From HXMU1428-3 sp965215715 (lineage in GTDB: Bacteria > Pseudomonadota > Alphaproteobacteria > Rhizobiales > HXMU1428-3), in NCBI GenBank assembly GCA_965215715.1, contig OZ244129.1, positions 744,001-808,000 of the forward strand: a stretch of DNA of 64,000 bases, given 5' to 3'. The position numbers and the translations under genes were made by a program. Positions 1 through 8,808 of the stretch are shown here, one piece after another (position 1 is the first letter of the stretch; every line of letters begins with the position of its first letter). The notes beneath the pieces were generated by a model, which saw nothing but the letters and a program-made list of their open reading frames with translations, did no database searches and had not been told where the DNA came from.

Positions 1-900
1 TCTATCAAGCCAGCCGTTCTCAATAGCGGCCATTAGCATGGCGTATTCACCAGAGACCTGATAGACAAAGGTTGGGCATTGGAAGGTTTGTTTGACCCGT
101 TGGACAATATCAAGATAGGGCATGCCAGGTTTGACCATGACCATGTCTGCGCCTTCAGAAATATCAAGGCCCACCTCGTGCAAGGCTTCATCGGTGTTGG
201 CTGGGTCCATTTGGTAGGTTTTTTTATCACCCTTTAATTTTATGTTTGAGCCGATCGCATCGCGAAAGGGGCCATAAAAGGCAGAGGCATATTTGGCGCT
301 ATAGGCCATGATCTGCACGTCTTGAAAATTTTCCCGTTCCAATGCTTGGCGTATAAGCCCAATGCGTCCATCCATCATGTCGGAAGGGGCAATGACATCC
401 GCGCCCGCTTTTGCTTGAGCAAGCGCTTGTTTGATGAGCACTTCAATGGTGCGGTCATTATCAATTTTGTCGTCAACCAAAATGCCGTCATGACCGTGGC
501 TGGTGTATGGGTCAAGGGCGACATCACAGATCAGGCCAATTTCAGGCACGGCCTGTTTGATTGCTTTTATTGCCCGGCAAATCAGGTTGTCGGAATTAAA
601 CGCTTCCTCAGCCAATTCGCTGCGTAAATTAGAGTCCGTGTTGGGAAACAGAGCAACAGCTGGAATGCCAAGGTCTTTTGCTTGTTGGATGGCTTTGATG
701 GCCAGATCAATGGTTAGCCGCTCAACGCCTGGCATGGAGGCGATGGGTTGGCGTTCATTTTCCCCTTCAATGATAAACAGCGGCCAGATGAGATTTTGGG
801 GCTGCAATGTGGTTTCTTGGGTGAGTGCGCGAGACCAAGCGGCTTGGCGATTGCGCCGCATGCGCGTGGAAGGGTATGATCTTGACGGAGGTTGGGTCAT
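1..900 (-). CDS. hemB: Delta-aminolevulinic acid dehydratase (porphobilinogen synthase), 3' end cut by window edge
   Basis: HemB condenses two 5-aminolevulinate molecules to porphobilinogen in the cytosolic tetrapyrrole pathway. Translating the minus strand from the ATG at 900 gives 300 codons open to base 1. The text includes a YTSHGHDGI segment, the active-site lysine region YSAKYASAFYGPF, and VMVKPGMPYLD with the second catalytic lysine. These are family hallmarks. Family members are about 330-340 residues, so roughly 35 C-terminal residues lie off the window. The start is the first ATG, preceded by an AT-rich spacer shared with the next, co-directional gene. The family call is firm; only the C-terminus is unseen. 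Confidence 0.96.
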   Translation of the reverse strand, partial: MTQPPSRSYPSTRMRRNRQAAWSRALTQETTLQPQNLIWPLFIIEGENERQPIASMPGVERLTIDLAIKAIQQAKDLGIPAVALFPNTDSNLRSELAEEAFNSDNLICRAIKAIKQAVPEIGLICDVALDPYTSHGHDGILVDDKIDNDRTIEVLIKQALAQAKAGADVIAPSDMMDGRIGLIRQALERENFQDVQIMAYSAKYASAFYGPFRDAIGSNIKLKGDKKTYQMDPANTDEALHEVGLDISEGADMVMVKPGMPYLDIVQRVKQTFQCPTFVYQVSGEYAMLMAAIENGWLDR

Positions 901-1054
901 GGTTTTCTAACAATATATGTCCTTGGTCTTTATGCTCTCAGCATTGCTTTTTCATGTGCTTTTTGCAAGTGATAACAAAGGGATGAGGCGATTTTTCAGC
1001 TATTGATTGGGGATATGGTGAATAATTTTTTGATCCAAGGCTTAAAAGCGCCCG

Positions 1055-1375
1055 TTATGCCTCAAATGAACTGGTTTCTAATGTGTAATCGCGCTCAATT
1101 TTGACCACACAAATGCGGTAATCTTTAAAGATTGATTGCCTGCCTTTTGTCTGCGCTTGTTTATGGTCAAAATTTGCCTTCCAATTCTTTATCGCTGTTT
1201 CATCTTCCCAATAGGAAAGGGATAGTAATTTGTCTTTGTTTACAAGTGATTGGAACCGTTCAATAGAGATGAAGCCTGGCACGTCTATCAGTTGGGTGCG
1301 CAATTGGTTTGCTATGTCGAGATAGGTTTGTTTGGCCCCGTCTTTTATTTGGACTTCAAAAATGACAGCGTGCAT
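1055..1375 (-). CDS. Antibiotic biosynthesis monooxygenase (ABM) domain protein
   Basis: A 106-residue protein of the dimeric alpha/beta ABM fold. Seen features are an N-terminal strand (AVIFEVQIKDG), a helix with YLDIANQLRT, and the conserved PGFISIERFQS and LLSLSYWEDE segments. Such proteins are small cofactor-free oxygenases or heme-degrading enzymes, and the substrate here cannot be told. The longest frame starts at 1402, but a GGAGG at 1385-1389 lies 9 nt before the ATG at 1375, so that start is preferred. It sits alone between hemB and an extensin-like gene on the same strand. Confidence 0.8.
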   Translation of the reverse strand: MHAVIFEVQIKDGAKQTYLDIANQLRTQLIDVPGFISIERFQSLVNKDKLLSLSYWEDETAIKNWKANFDHKQAQTKGRQSIFKDYRICVVKIERDYTLETSSFEA

Positions 1376-1469
1376 GGCATTAAGCCTCCGGCGATTGGGC
1401 ATTTATGAAGTTATCATAAAAGAGAAATCACCTGAAAGCTTGATAATTTTTTCAATTTGATGAGGTTGA

Positions 1470-2471
1470 CTATTCACAAACGGGATAACGGCCCAGATCA
1501 AAGTGAAAATGATTTTTATGAGCTTCATTGGCCTCAGGCCCCAGCACAACAACAAATGTTTTGCACGCGCTTTTGTGAACGGCTTTTAAAAAGGCTGATT
1601 TTTCTTGGCCTTCTTCTTCAGGCCAATGTTTTAAGACGGAGACCACTTGCCCATTCTCTAGGGTAAAGCCGGCAATATCAAAGGCATTGGCCAGGGCATG
1701 TTCGGATAATTTTTTATTGGCATTATTATATCTATTGCGGCACGAGTAAGAGGCAACATTGTGGATCATTTTAACTCGAGATGATAAATGTTCGGTGGCC
1801 AAGGGTTGTAATTTGGTTTCTATCCATTTGGCCAGGCGCGCTGTCATGGCGCAATTTAACGTCGCCGGTGGGCTGATGGACACTTTTTTGCTCAGCACGG
1901 CAGATACGGCAGAGACCTTTAAAGGGGCAGGCGTGCCGCAAGCGTTAAACCGGATCGGTTTAATCGGTTTGACGGTAACATCAATGTTTTTCAGCAAGCT
2001 TTGGCATTTTTTTTGGGCCGATAAAATTTCTTGCTTGGACCATTTTGTTAAGGGAGGAGGCAAGGGCATTGCGGCCTTTAGAGCTGGTTTTGCGGTTTCA
2101 TCCAACTTACGTTCATCTGGCCTGCGTTTTTCTGGACGTTTATGGGGAAGGGGAATTTTTCCAGAGTTGCGAATAATAGGGCCGCCGAGCCCTTTTTTTG
2201 TTTTGCTCTTTGCAAGGGGTTTTTGTTTGGCTTTCCAGGTTTGGGGTAAATCAATTTTAGGTAAGGGGGTAGAAGATTGGAAGGTTGATTTGTTACGTTT
2301 AATGCGTTTTACAAAGCCCCTTTTGGTTGTTTTGTTGTAAGATTTGAGGGCATTTACCGTTTTGCCATGTTTCAAAACCGGCAAAGGCGGGCGATCTTGA
2401 GCAAAAATAGGATCAGGTAGAAACAAAAGACACAAGAAAAAGGTAATGATAAGAACAAGAAGTTTCATCAA
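1470..2471 (-). CDS. Secreted extensin-like C-terminal domain protein (LAS-peptidase-like fold)
   Basis: A 333-residue exported protein. A signal peptide covers about the first 25 residues (hydrophobic run, cleavage near IFA-Q). A low-complexity Lys/Pro-rich linker extends to about residue 150. The C-terminal extensin-like domain (Pfam Extensin-like_C) carries CAMTARLAKWI, SEHALANAFDIAGF and NHFHFDLGRYPVC. The conserved His/Asp residues suggest a metallopeptidase-like site related to VanY/MepA folds, and the paired cysteines suggest disulfides. The role is presumably in the cell envelope, possibly peptidoglycan binding or trimming. That is inference from the fold, because the family is poorly characterised. 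Confidence 0.82.
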   Translation of the reverse strand: MMKLLVLIITFFLCLLFLPDPIFAQDRPPLPVLKHGKTVNALKSYNKTTKRGFVKRIKRNKSTFQSSTPLPKIDLPQTWKAKQKPLAKSKTKKGLGGPIIRNSGKIPLPHKRPEKRRPDERKLDETAKPALKAAMPLPPPLTKWSKQEILSAQKKCQSLLKNIDVTVKPIKPIRFNACGTPAPLKVSAVSAVLSKKVSISPPATLNCAMTARLAKWIETKLQPLATEHLSSRVKMIHNVASYSCRNRYNNANKKLSEHALANAFDIAGFTLENGQVVSVLKHWPEEEGQEKSAFLKAVHKSACKTFVVVLGPEANEAHKNHFHFDLGRYPVCE

Positions 2472-2604
2472 ACGAAGCTCTTTTTAAATTTTAATGACCA
2501 AATTAACCCCTACAAAACGTCTTTTTGCAGCGAAAAACCCTCTTTGCAGAAAATGACGCTTCCTGTATAGCTCACCTCTTATAAAGGTCAAACAAGTTGA
2601 GAAA

Positions 2605-3708
2605 ATGATGCACAAAGAAGATGGCCCCATGCTTGACACCGCAAGTGATAAAAAAATTCAGTTTATTGAGCATAACCGACTAGCACGGGTTCTTTTGAGC
2701 CATACAGAGCGTAAAAATGCGATCTGTGAAAGTATGAGAGCCGATTTGCTTGTCCACTATAAAAAGTGGGTTGAGGAAACAGACATTTATGCGATTGTTA
2801 TAGAAAGTGCTGATCCAACAATGTTTGCCTCTGGTGGGGACCTGCTTGAGATTTATGAAGCTTACGGGCAAAGTCTTGATCAAGCTGTGGCACTGTTTAA
2901 ACAAGAATATGAGACCATTTGGGCGATTGATACCTATACGAAACCGTTAATCTCTCTGGTCAATGGACCAGTGATGGGGGGTGGTATTGGCTTGGTTCAA
3001 TATGGCACCCACTTCGTTGCAGGTGAAAATTTTAGCTGGGCGATGCCTGAGACAAAAATTGGTCTGTTTCCCGACATTGGCATCCTGCATCTGATGGCTC
3101 AAATGCCTGGGGCGATTGGCATCTATTTGGGCTTAACGGGACGCTCGATAACCCGGGCTGATTGTTATTATCTCAACTTGCTAGAGTTTTGTATTGATAG
3201 CGATCAGTTTGACACCATCAAACAGGCCTTGAGTGAAGCTGAGCCGGTTGATCCCATTTTGGATGGTTTGCATCAATCGCCTCAAGCGAGTGATTTACAA
3301 GTTATGGAACCAGTTATCACCAAGGTTTTCTCTCTTCCAACGGTTGAAGAGATTGTGGAAGGCTTGAAATCTATTGAGGCTGAGCACCAAGTGTGGGCAC
3401 AAGAGGTTCTAGCCGATCTAGATCAAGCCTCCCCTTTAAGTCTTAAAGTCACATTGGAGGCAATTAAACGCGCCAAGTCATTGAGTTTGGATCAAACGCT
3501 TGAGCAAGATTATGTTGTGGCTCAGCACTTTATAAATGACTCAGATTTTATCCCAACCATAAAAGCAAAATTTATTGATAAAACGAGCCCAACGTTTACA
3601 CCCAATACGCTGGAGCAAATTAGTGATGAAATGGTTGCCAATTTTTTTAGACCAACTGATGCACCAAAGTTGCATTTGCCGGCAAGAGAGCTTGGGTTGG
3701 ATAAGTAA
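2605..3708 (+). CDS. 3-hydroxyisobutyryl-CoA hydrolase-like protein (enoyl-CoA hydratase/isomerase family)
   Basis: A 367-residue crotonase-fold enzyme. The oxyanion-hole segments MFASGGDLLEI and GPVMGGGIGLVQYG are clear, as is the PETKIGLFPDIGI motif typical of the long hydrolase branch (ECH_2). That branch hydrolyses 3-hydroxyisobutyryl-CoA in valine breakdown. The length fits this branch (about 350-370) rather than classic enoyl-CoA hydratases (about 260). The start is the first of two adjacent ATGs, and an internal ATG at 2629 is possible. It is divergent from the extensin-like gene. The exact acyl-CoA substrate is inferred. Confidence 0.85.
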   Translation: MMHKEDGPMLDTASDKKIQFIEHNRLARVLLSHTERKNAICESMRADLLVHYKKWVEETDIYAIVIESADPTMFASGGDLLEIYEAYGQSLDQAVALFKQEYETIWAIDTYTKPLISLVNGPVMGGGIGLVQYGTHFVAGENFSWAMPETKIGLFPDIGILHLMAQMPGAIGIYLGLTGRSITRADCYYLNLLEFCIDSDQFDTIKQALSEAEPVDPILDGLHQSPQASDLQVMEPVITKVFSLPTVEEIVEGLKSIEAEHQVWAQEVLADLDQASPLSLKVTLEAIKRAKSLSLDQTLEQDYVVAQHFINDSDFIPTIKAKFIDKTSPTFTPNTLEQISDEMVANFFRPTDAPKLHLPARELGLDK

Positions 3709-3947
3709 TTTTTGTTTTGAATGGTTTGTTTTAGCCAAAACAAAGCAAAAATTGTTACATTTTTAGATAAATGCGAACAAAATTTACCGAAAATTAACAG
3801 TGTTATTTAAACGGATTTTAGGGTTCAACCTCTATAGTGATTAACGTCATTGATGGGATTTTATAAAAAGGATTGAGAAAAAGGATTTTTCTCATTTTAA
3901 AAGTCTCGTCAAATCTAAAGGGTAGGCGTTAAACAAAAGAGGCAATC

Positions 3948-4457
3948 ATGTATCATGCCGAAAATAAGCCAGAATTAGAGACTTTAGAGGTGGAACACAC
4001 TCTTAAGAGTGAATATATGTCCTCTCTAAAAATGATTGAACGGTTGCACCGTCTCCTTCTTGACGTTGTCAAGGATGAGTTTGAACGGCACGGTTGTTCA
4101 GAAGTCAATAGCATCCAGGCTTTGCTTTTATACAATATTGGCGAGTCTGAATTGTCAGCCGGTGAGCTGCGTTCACGTGGATACTACCTTGGCTCGAACG
4201 TTTCTTATAACTTAAAGAAATTGGTCGAGACGGGCTATATTCATCATGAACGCTCAGACACTGACCGTCGGTCAGTCCGGGTGAAATTGACTGAAAAGGG
4301 ACAAGACGTCTGTGATATTATCAACGGCCTTTATGGTCGTCAGCTTGAAGCTTTGGAGAAAGTTGCAGGGCTTTCTGAAGATAATCTATCAGATGTCAAC
4401 AAGTCTCTTTTACGATTAGAACGTTATTGGACAGACCAAATCAGGTTTCGTTTGTAA
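3948..4457 (+). CDS. ldtR: MarR-family regulator of the LdtR type
   Basis: A 169-residue winged-helix regulator. It has an N-terminal dimerisation helix, a wHTH at about residues 48-110 (recognition helix in GSNVSYNLKKLVETGYI, wing DTDRRSVRVKLTEKG) and a C-terminal helix. The sequence style and its position just upstream of an L,D-transpeptidase gene match LdtR, known from Liberibacter and Sinorhizobium as a regulator of ldtP and stress tolerance. A GAGGCAATC stretch precedes the ATG. An intrinsic terminator follows at 4486-4522, so it is probably monocistronic. Confidence 0.85.
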   Translation: MYHAENKPELETLEVEHTLKSEYMSSLKMIERLHRLLLDVVKDEFERHGCSEVNSIQALLLYNIGESELSAGELRSRGYYLGSNVSYNLKKLVETGYIHHERSDTDRRSVRVKLTEKGQDVCDIINGLYGRQLEALEKVAGLSEDNLSDVNKSLLRLERYWTDQIRFRL

Positions 4458-4485
4458 TGGCCTAATGTCTTTAATTGAGTTGGAT

Positions 4486-4522
4486 AATAACCCTGGGATT
4501 GAAAAATTCCGGGGTTATTTTT
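4486..4522 (+). terminator. Intrinsic terminator after ldtR
   Basis: The arms AATAACCCTGG (4486-4496) and CCGGGGTTATT (4509-4519) pair with one mismatch around a short loop and run into a T tract. Confidence 0.8.
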
Positions 4523-5051
4523 CATAAACCTCTCATAAATTTATGCATTTGGGCGCGTTTTAGATGCCTAAAATGTCACATCACTTAAATTTGTTTGTTT
4601 AAGGTCTTGAATTTTTGGCCGCTGTTCGCCAAATTCAGGGCTTAATGAGTCACTAAAGCGGGATTGTCGGGTGGTTATGCAGGGGTGTTTTAGGGTCCTA
4701 AATTAAGAAATAAGCTGTTGGGATACTTAAATTTTCACTTCTGGATAAAGATGCACAATTAAGTCAAATTTGTCGGGCATTACTGTTGGGGATGAAAATT
4801 TTCAAGAGGTGAGTGATAAATCACGCTGTTTTGCCTCTAAATTTACACTGTTTTGTTATCTGTGAGGCCTAATCTTAAGACACAAGTTTGTCGGGATTTT
4901 ATTAAGGTTTGTATGACTAAAATAAATTTTTATGTTTAACAAATCATTTGTAAAAGTGTAAAGCAGCTCACCTTGGGCTGACTTTATAAGTTTTAAGATC
5001 AACTCTGATTGCAATTTGAACATTCTTACGTTGGTTTGATTTGAAGAAAAT
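4523..5051. other. Long AT-rich spacer between ldtR and the L,D-transpeptidase gene
   Basis: About 530 bases with no convincing reading frame on either strand. The neighbouring gene pair suggests it holds the transpeptidase promoter and possibly LdtR operator sites. I cannot point to a specific site by eye. Confidence 0.5.
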
Positions 5052-6347
5052 ATGAAACTGAAAGCCAAGATAAGCTTGAAAGTATCCATAAATATGCAAA
5101 AATATTTAAATTATAGCGGGTTCATTTTATTTTTAGTGTTGAGCATGGTTGGCCCAGCAAATGCTTATGAGGGCTGGACGTTTGGTGGCTCCGATAATGA
5201 TCTGACCAGCAATGTTTTCGATAGAAACTCAGCACGTGAATGGGAACGCAATCCACCCAAAGGGTTTCCAACCTTAAATAAGGGTAATATCCCCTTAATG
5301 AAAAAGGCTGAAAAACGCTATGCAAAAATAGTTTCTGCTGGTGGATGGCGGCCAATTCCAAAAGAAAAATTGTCTTCAGGTATGCGCAGTCCTGCCGTTG
5401 CTCTTTTGCGCCGCCGGTTGGAATTTACTGGTGATCTGGAAAAGGGATCAAACTATTCTAACTTTTTTGATTATTATGTTGAGCGTGCCGTTAAGCGGTT
5501 TCAAGTTCGCCATGGTCTGGCCCCATCAGGTGTAGTTGGGCGTAGTACACGGGCTGCTTTAAATGTCTCTGCCAGAATTAGGTTGCGCCAACTGCGCACA
5601 AATATTGCGCGCTTGTATGGTTTGTCGCGTAATACCGCCAAAAGATATGTTGTGGTCAATATTCCAGCTCAACATGTTGAAGCGGTAGAAAATGGCCGTG
5701 TTGTTTCACGCCATGCCGCTGTGGTTGGTAAAAAAGACCGCCAATCGCCGCGTTTGCGCAGTAGAATTCACGAAATTAATTTCAATCCTTATTGGAATGT
5801 GCCTGCTAGTATTGTGCGCAAAGATTTGGTGCCCAAAGCGCGCTCTGAAGCAAAAAAAGGCCGCTTCGATTTGCTTGATCGCTATCGCATCTCTGCTTTA
5901 GATGGGCGGGGGCGCAAAGTGGACCCTAAAAAGATAAATTGGTTTTCAGACAGTGTTTATAATTTTCGCTACCGCCAAGACCCTTGGGAAGATAATTCCA
6001 TGGGATTTGTGAAAATTAATTTCCATAACAAGCATTCGGTTTATTTGCATGACACCCCGTCTCAAAGTTTGTTTGGGCGCAACTTTCGGGCGAACAGCTC
6101 AGGTTGTATTCGGGTTGGAAATGTGAAGCAATTGGTAACATGGATTTTAAATGGCAATAAGGGATGGAACAGATCCCGGGTTGACCTGATGCAAAAAAAT
6201 GGCGAACGCAAAGATGTGCGGGTGAAAAAGCCAACACCTATTTATTTTGCTTATGTAACCGCTTGGGCCACGCCAGATGGTATCGTGCATTTCCGCCGTG
6301 ATTTGTATCATATGGACGGTGTTGGTGCGACAGCTTCTGCTTATTAA
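5052..6347 (+). CDS. ldtP: Exported L,D-transpeptidase (YkuD) with peptidoglycan-binding domain
   Basis: A 431-residue envelope enzyme that would form 3-3 (or lipoprotein/OMP) crosslinks on peptidoglycan stem peptides. A signal peptide follows a basic n-region and ends near PANA-YEG. A PG_binding_1 domain lies at about residues 105-165 (VKRFQVRHGLAPSGVVG). The YkuD domain follows, with the catalytic block HDTPSQSLFG...SSGCIRV, and the nucleophile is Cys352. The start could also be the ATG at 5094, which gives a shorter n-region. The gene lies downstream of ldtR, its likely regulator. The symbol is assigned by this context and by analogy. Confidence 0.88.
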   Translation: MKLKAKISLKVSINMQKYLNYSGFILFLVLSMVGPANAYEGWTFGGSDNDLTSNVFDRNSAREWERNPPKGFPTLNKGNIPLMKKAEKRYAKIVSAGGWRPIPKEKLSSGMRSPAVALLRRRLEFTGDLEKGSNYSNFFDYYVERAVKRFQVRHGLAPSGVVGRSTRAALNVSARIRLRQLRTNIARLYGLSRNTAKRYVVVNIPAQHVEAVENGRVVSRHAAVVGKKDRQSPRLRSRIHEINFNPYWNVPASIVRKDLVPKARSEAKKGRFDLLDRYRISALDGRGRKVDPKKINWFSDSVYNFRYRQDPWEDNSMGFVKINFHNKHSVYLHDTPSQSLFGRNFRANSSGCIRVGNVKQLVTWILNGNKGWNRSRVDLMQKNGERKDVRVKKPTPIYFAYVTAWATPDGIVHFRRDLYHMDGVGATASAY

Positions 6348-6364
6348 AATTTGACTAACATTCT

Positions 6365-6565
6365 ATGAGACAAAACCGTTCCTCTCAGGGGAAAATATTT
6401 TTAGAATTTCATGTTCTGGGGACCAGTCAAAAGGTTTCCGCCATTGATGAGGCAACCGGTATTGAGGTGAGCGTTACTGGTCCAGCTTCTGCTTCGCGCG
6501 AGCATATTTCCAATATTGCTGTTCAAAAGCTGCAACGAAAAATCGAAAAATCTGGCTCTCATTAA
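6365..6565 (+). CDS. Small conserved protein (DUF6898-like)
   Basis: A 66-residue protein beginning 18 bases after the transpeptidase stop, so probably cotranscribed. The text GKIFLEFHVLGTSQKVSAID, EVSVTGPASASRE and a C-terminal helix resemble the small alphaproteobacterial family I know as DUF6898. No function is established. The family call comes from memory of its pattern and is moderate. Confidence 0.65.
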   Translation: MRQNRSSQGKIFLEFHVLGTSQKVSAIDEATGIEVSVTGPASASREHISNIAVQKLQRKIEKSGSH

Positions 6566-6817
6566 TCTGTTTGAAAAGCTGAATTGTTGGCTGGGTCGTT
6601 TTGTCCTGGCGTTTTTCAAAAGGGTTTACATTAGTCTTTTGTTGTTATAAGAGCCCGTTTTTATGAAATTTATTGTCAAATTTCCATTTAAAAGATGTTA
6701 GATACTGGCAAAGCCGTTTTGCTTAATGAACAAACCTCTCTTGCTGACATATCAGTTGTGTGGTAGGGAATTGGCAGATAGATAAACCTCAGATTTAAGT
6801 GACAAAGGATAGTGGCC

Positions 6818-8134
6818 ATGTCGGCAACAGATATTACCCCGGATGCAACCTCAACAGGTCCATTTTTCTCTAAGGATTTAGAGGAAAGCGACAGCGCAAT
6901 TTTTAAAACGTTGCAAGATGAGTTTGAGCGCCAGTCAAATGAAATTGAGCTGATTGCGTCTGAAAATATTGTTTCAAAAGCTGTGCTACAAGCAGCCGGT
7001 TCCGTTTTGACCAATAAATATGCTGAAGGCTATCCGGGCAAGCGGTATTATGGCGGTTGTCAACATGTTGATGTGACTGAGACCATTGCCATTGAGCGGG
7101 CGTGCCAGATGTTTGATTGCACCTATGCTAATGTTCAGCCCAATTCTGGTAGCCAGGCGAACCAAGGGGTTTTTCTGGCGCTGATTAAACCGGGTGACAC
7201 AATTTTGGGACTTAGCCTTGATGCTGGTGGTCACTTGACCCACGGGGCGCGGCCCAACTTGTCTGGCAAATGGTTTAATGCTGTGTCTTACGGGGTGGAT
7301 GAGCAAACGCATTTGATTGATTATGATGAAGTGGCTAAATTGGCCAATGAGCATCAACCAAAATTGATTGTGGCTGGTGGCTCTGCTTATCCACGCGAGA
7401 TTGACTTTGCTCGTTTTCGCGCTATTGCCGATGAGGTGGGGGCGTATTTGATGGTTGATATGGCTCATTTTGCCGGTCTTGTGGCAGCAGGCGAACATCC
7501 ATCTCCGTTTCCCCACGCGCATGTGGCAACAACGACAACTCATAAAACATTGCGCGGTCCTAGAGGTGGCATGATTTTGACCAATGATGAAGCCATTGGT
7601 AAGAAACTGAATTCTGCTATTTTTCCTGGTCTGCAGGGCGGGCCGTTAATGCACATTATTGCTGCCAAAGCGGTTGCCTTTGGAGAAGCTTTAACACCTG
7701 AATTTAAGGCCTATGCCAAACAGGTGAAAGAAAACGCGAAAGCCTTGGGCGAAACGCTGAAAGAGGCTGGCTTTGATCTTGTCTCTGGTGGTACAGACAC
7801 TCATGTGCTGTTGGTGGATTTGCGCCCGAAAGGCTTGAAAGGCAATGCAGCTGAAAAAGCGCTGGGCCGGGCCAATATTACCTGTAATAAAAATGGCATC
7901 CCGTTTGATCCTGAGAAGCCAATGGTCACCTCTGGCATTCGTTTGGGCAGCCCGGCAGGCACAACCCGCGGGTTTGGCATTGCTGAATTTAAACAGATTG
8001 GGCAAATGATCTGTGAAGTGCTTGAGGGCTTGGAGAAAAACGGGCCTGAAGGCAATGAGGCTGTTGAGCAAGCGGTGAAAGAAAAAGTGGTGGCGCTTTG
8101 CAATAAGTTTCCGCTTTATGATGGACCACTGTAA
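6818..8134 (+). CDS. glyA: Serine hydroxymethyltransferase
   Basis: A PLP enzyme interconverting serine and glycine with tetrahydrofolate. Family blocks are IELIASENIVS, NKYAEGYPGKRYYGGC, the PLP-lysine segment TTTTHKTLRGPRGG, and the C-terminal SGIRLGSPAGTTRGF. A GTG at 6812 opens the frame, but AAGGA at 6804-6808 is spaced 9 nt from the ATG at 6818, which is preferred (about 438 residues). A strong terminator follows. Confidence 0.98.
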   Translation: MSATDITPDATSTGPFFSKDLEESDSAIFKTLQDEFERQSNEIELIASENIVSKAVLQAAGSVLTNKYAEGYPGKRYYGGCQHVDVTETIAIERACQMFDCTYANVQPNSGSQANQGVFLALIKPGDTILGLSLDAGGHLTHGARPNLSGKWFNAVSYGVDEQTHLIDYDEVAKLANEHQPKLIVAGGSAYPREIDFARFRAIADEVGAYLMVDMAHFAGLVAAGEHPSPFPHAHVATTTTHKTLRGPRGGMILTNDEAIGKKLNSAIFPGLQGGPLMHIIAAKAVAFGEALTPEFKAYAKQVKENAKALGETLKEAGFDLVSGGTDTHVLLVDLRPKGLKGNAAEKALGRANITCNKNGIPFDPEKPMVTSGIRLGSPAGTTRGFGIAEFKQIGQMICEVLEGLEKNGPEGNEAVEQAVKEKVVALCNKFPLYDGPL

Positions 8135-8160
8135 ACCAAGGTTTGCAGATATATTATAAG

Positions 8161-8213
8161 AGCTGTGCTTGTGGGGTTTGTGTTTGTTAAACGCCACTGG
8201 CACAGCTTTTTTT
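8161..8213 (+). terminator. Intrinsic terminator after glyA
   Basis: AGCTGTGC (8161-8168) pairs perfectly with GCACAGCT (8200-8207) and is followed by seven T residues. It separates glyA from the nrdR-rib operon. Confidence 0.88.
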
Positions 8214-8331
8214 ATGAAAATTTTCGTTCATAAAGCGCAAGTCGCTGGTCAGATAAGGTTTTTGTTTCTGCCCGGGCCATTATATAACTTATAAACACAC
8301 AAACAATTTTACATCTATTGAGGCCTTATCT

Positions 8332-8802
8332 ATGCGCTGTCCGTATTGTGGAAATACTGAAACTCAAGTGAAAGACAGCCGTTCGGCAGAAGACAATCAA
8401 TCCATCCGCCGGCGCCGCTCTTGTTCGGGGTGCGGCGGGCGCTTTACCACTTTTGAGCGGGTGCAGTTACGTGAGCTTTCTGTTGCCAAGCGCAATGGGC
8501 GTACCGTGCCATTTGATCGTGATAAGCTTTATCGCTCCATTCGGATTGCTTTGCGAAAACGTAAGGTGGATGATGAACGGGTGGATCAGTTGATCTCTGG
8601 CATTGTGCGCCAATTGGAGGCGACTGGCGAGAGTGTGGTTGCTTCTGATGATATTGGCGCTTTGGTGATGGATGGGTTGAAGGTTTTGGATGAAGTGGCT
8701 TATGTGCGGTTTGCCTCTGTTTATCGAAACTTTCGCGAAGCAGCAGATTTTGAGAATGTTTTGGATGAGTTGTCTGAAAAGGGAGATGTAGAACAATCGT
8801 AA
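8332..8802 (+). CDS. nrdR: Transcriptional repressor NrdR
   Basis: A 156-residue repressor of ribonucleotide reductase genes that senses ATP/dATP. It has an N-terminal zinc ribbon with Cys3, Cys6 (MRCPYCG) and the later CSGCGGRF pair. The ATP-cone domain starts at about residue 49 (VAKRNGRTVPFDRDKL). It is the first gene of the riboflavin cluster, with ribD starting 6 bases after its stop. This nrdR-rib linkage is common in bacteria. Confidence 0.97.
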   Translation: MRCPYCGNTETQVKDSRSAEDNQSIRRRRSCSGCGGRFTTFERVQLRELSVAKRNGRTVPFDRDKLYRSIRIALRKRKVDDERVDQLISGIVRQLEATGESVVASDDIGALVMDGLKVLDEVAYVRFASVYRNFREAADFENVLDELSEKGDVEQS

Positions 8803-8808
8803 CGCCTT

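Noticed and set aside
503..910. 135-codon plus-strand frame
   Set aside because: It lies antisense within hemB, whose minus-strand translation shows all family motifs.
6986..7543. 185-codon minus-strand frame inside glyA
   Set aside because: A shadow frame: glyA on the other strand is complete and highly conserved, and the frame has no recognisable product.
7691..8203. 170-codon minus-strand frame over the glyA 3' end and its terminator
   Set aside because: Antisense to glyA and running through its terminator; no ribosome site or family pattern.
8214..8331. Possible FMN riboswitch before the nrdR-rib operon
   Set aside because: The spacer is only about 118 bases and lacks the conserved RFN elements.
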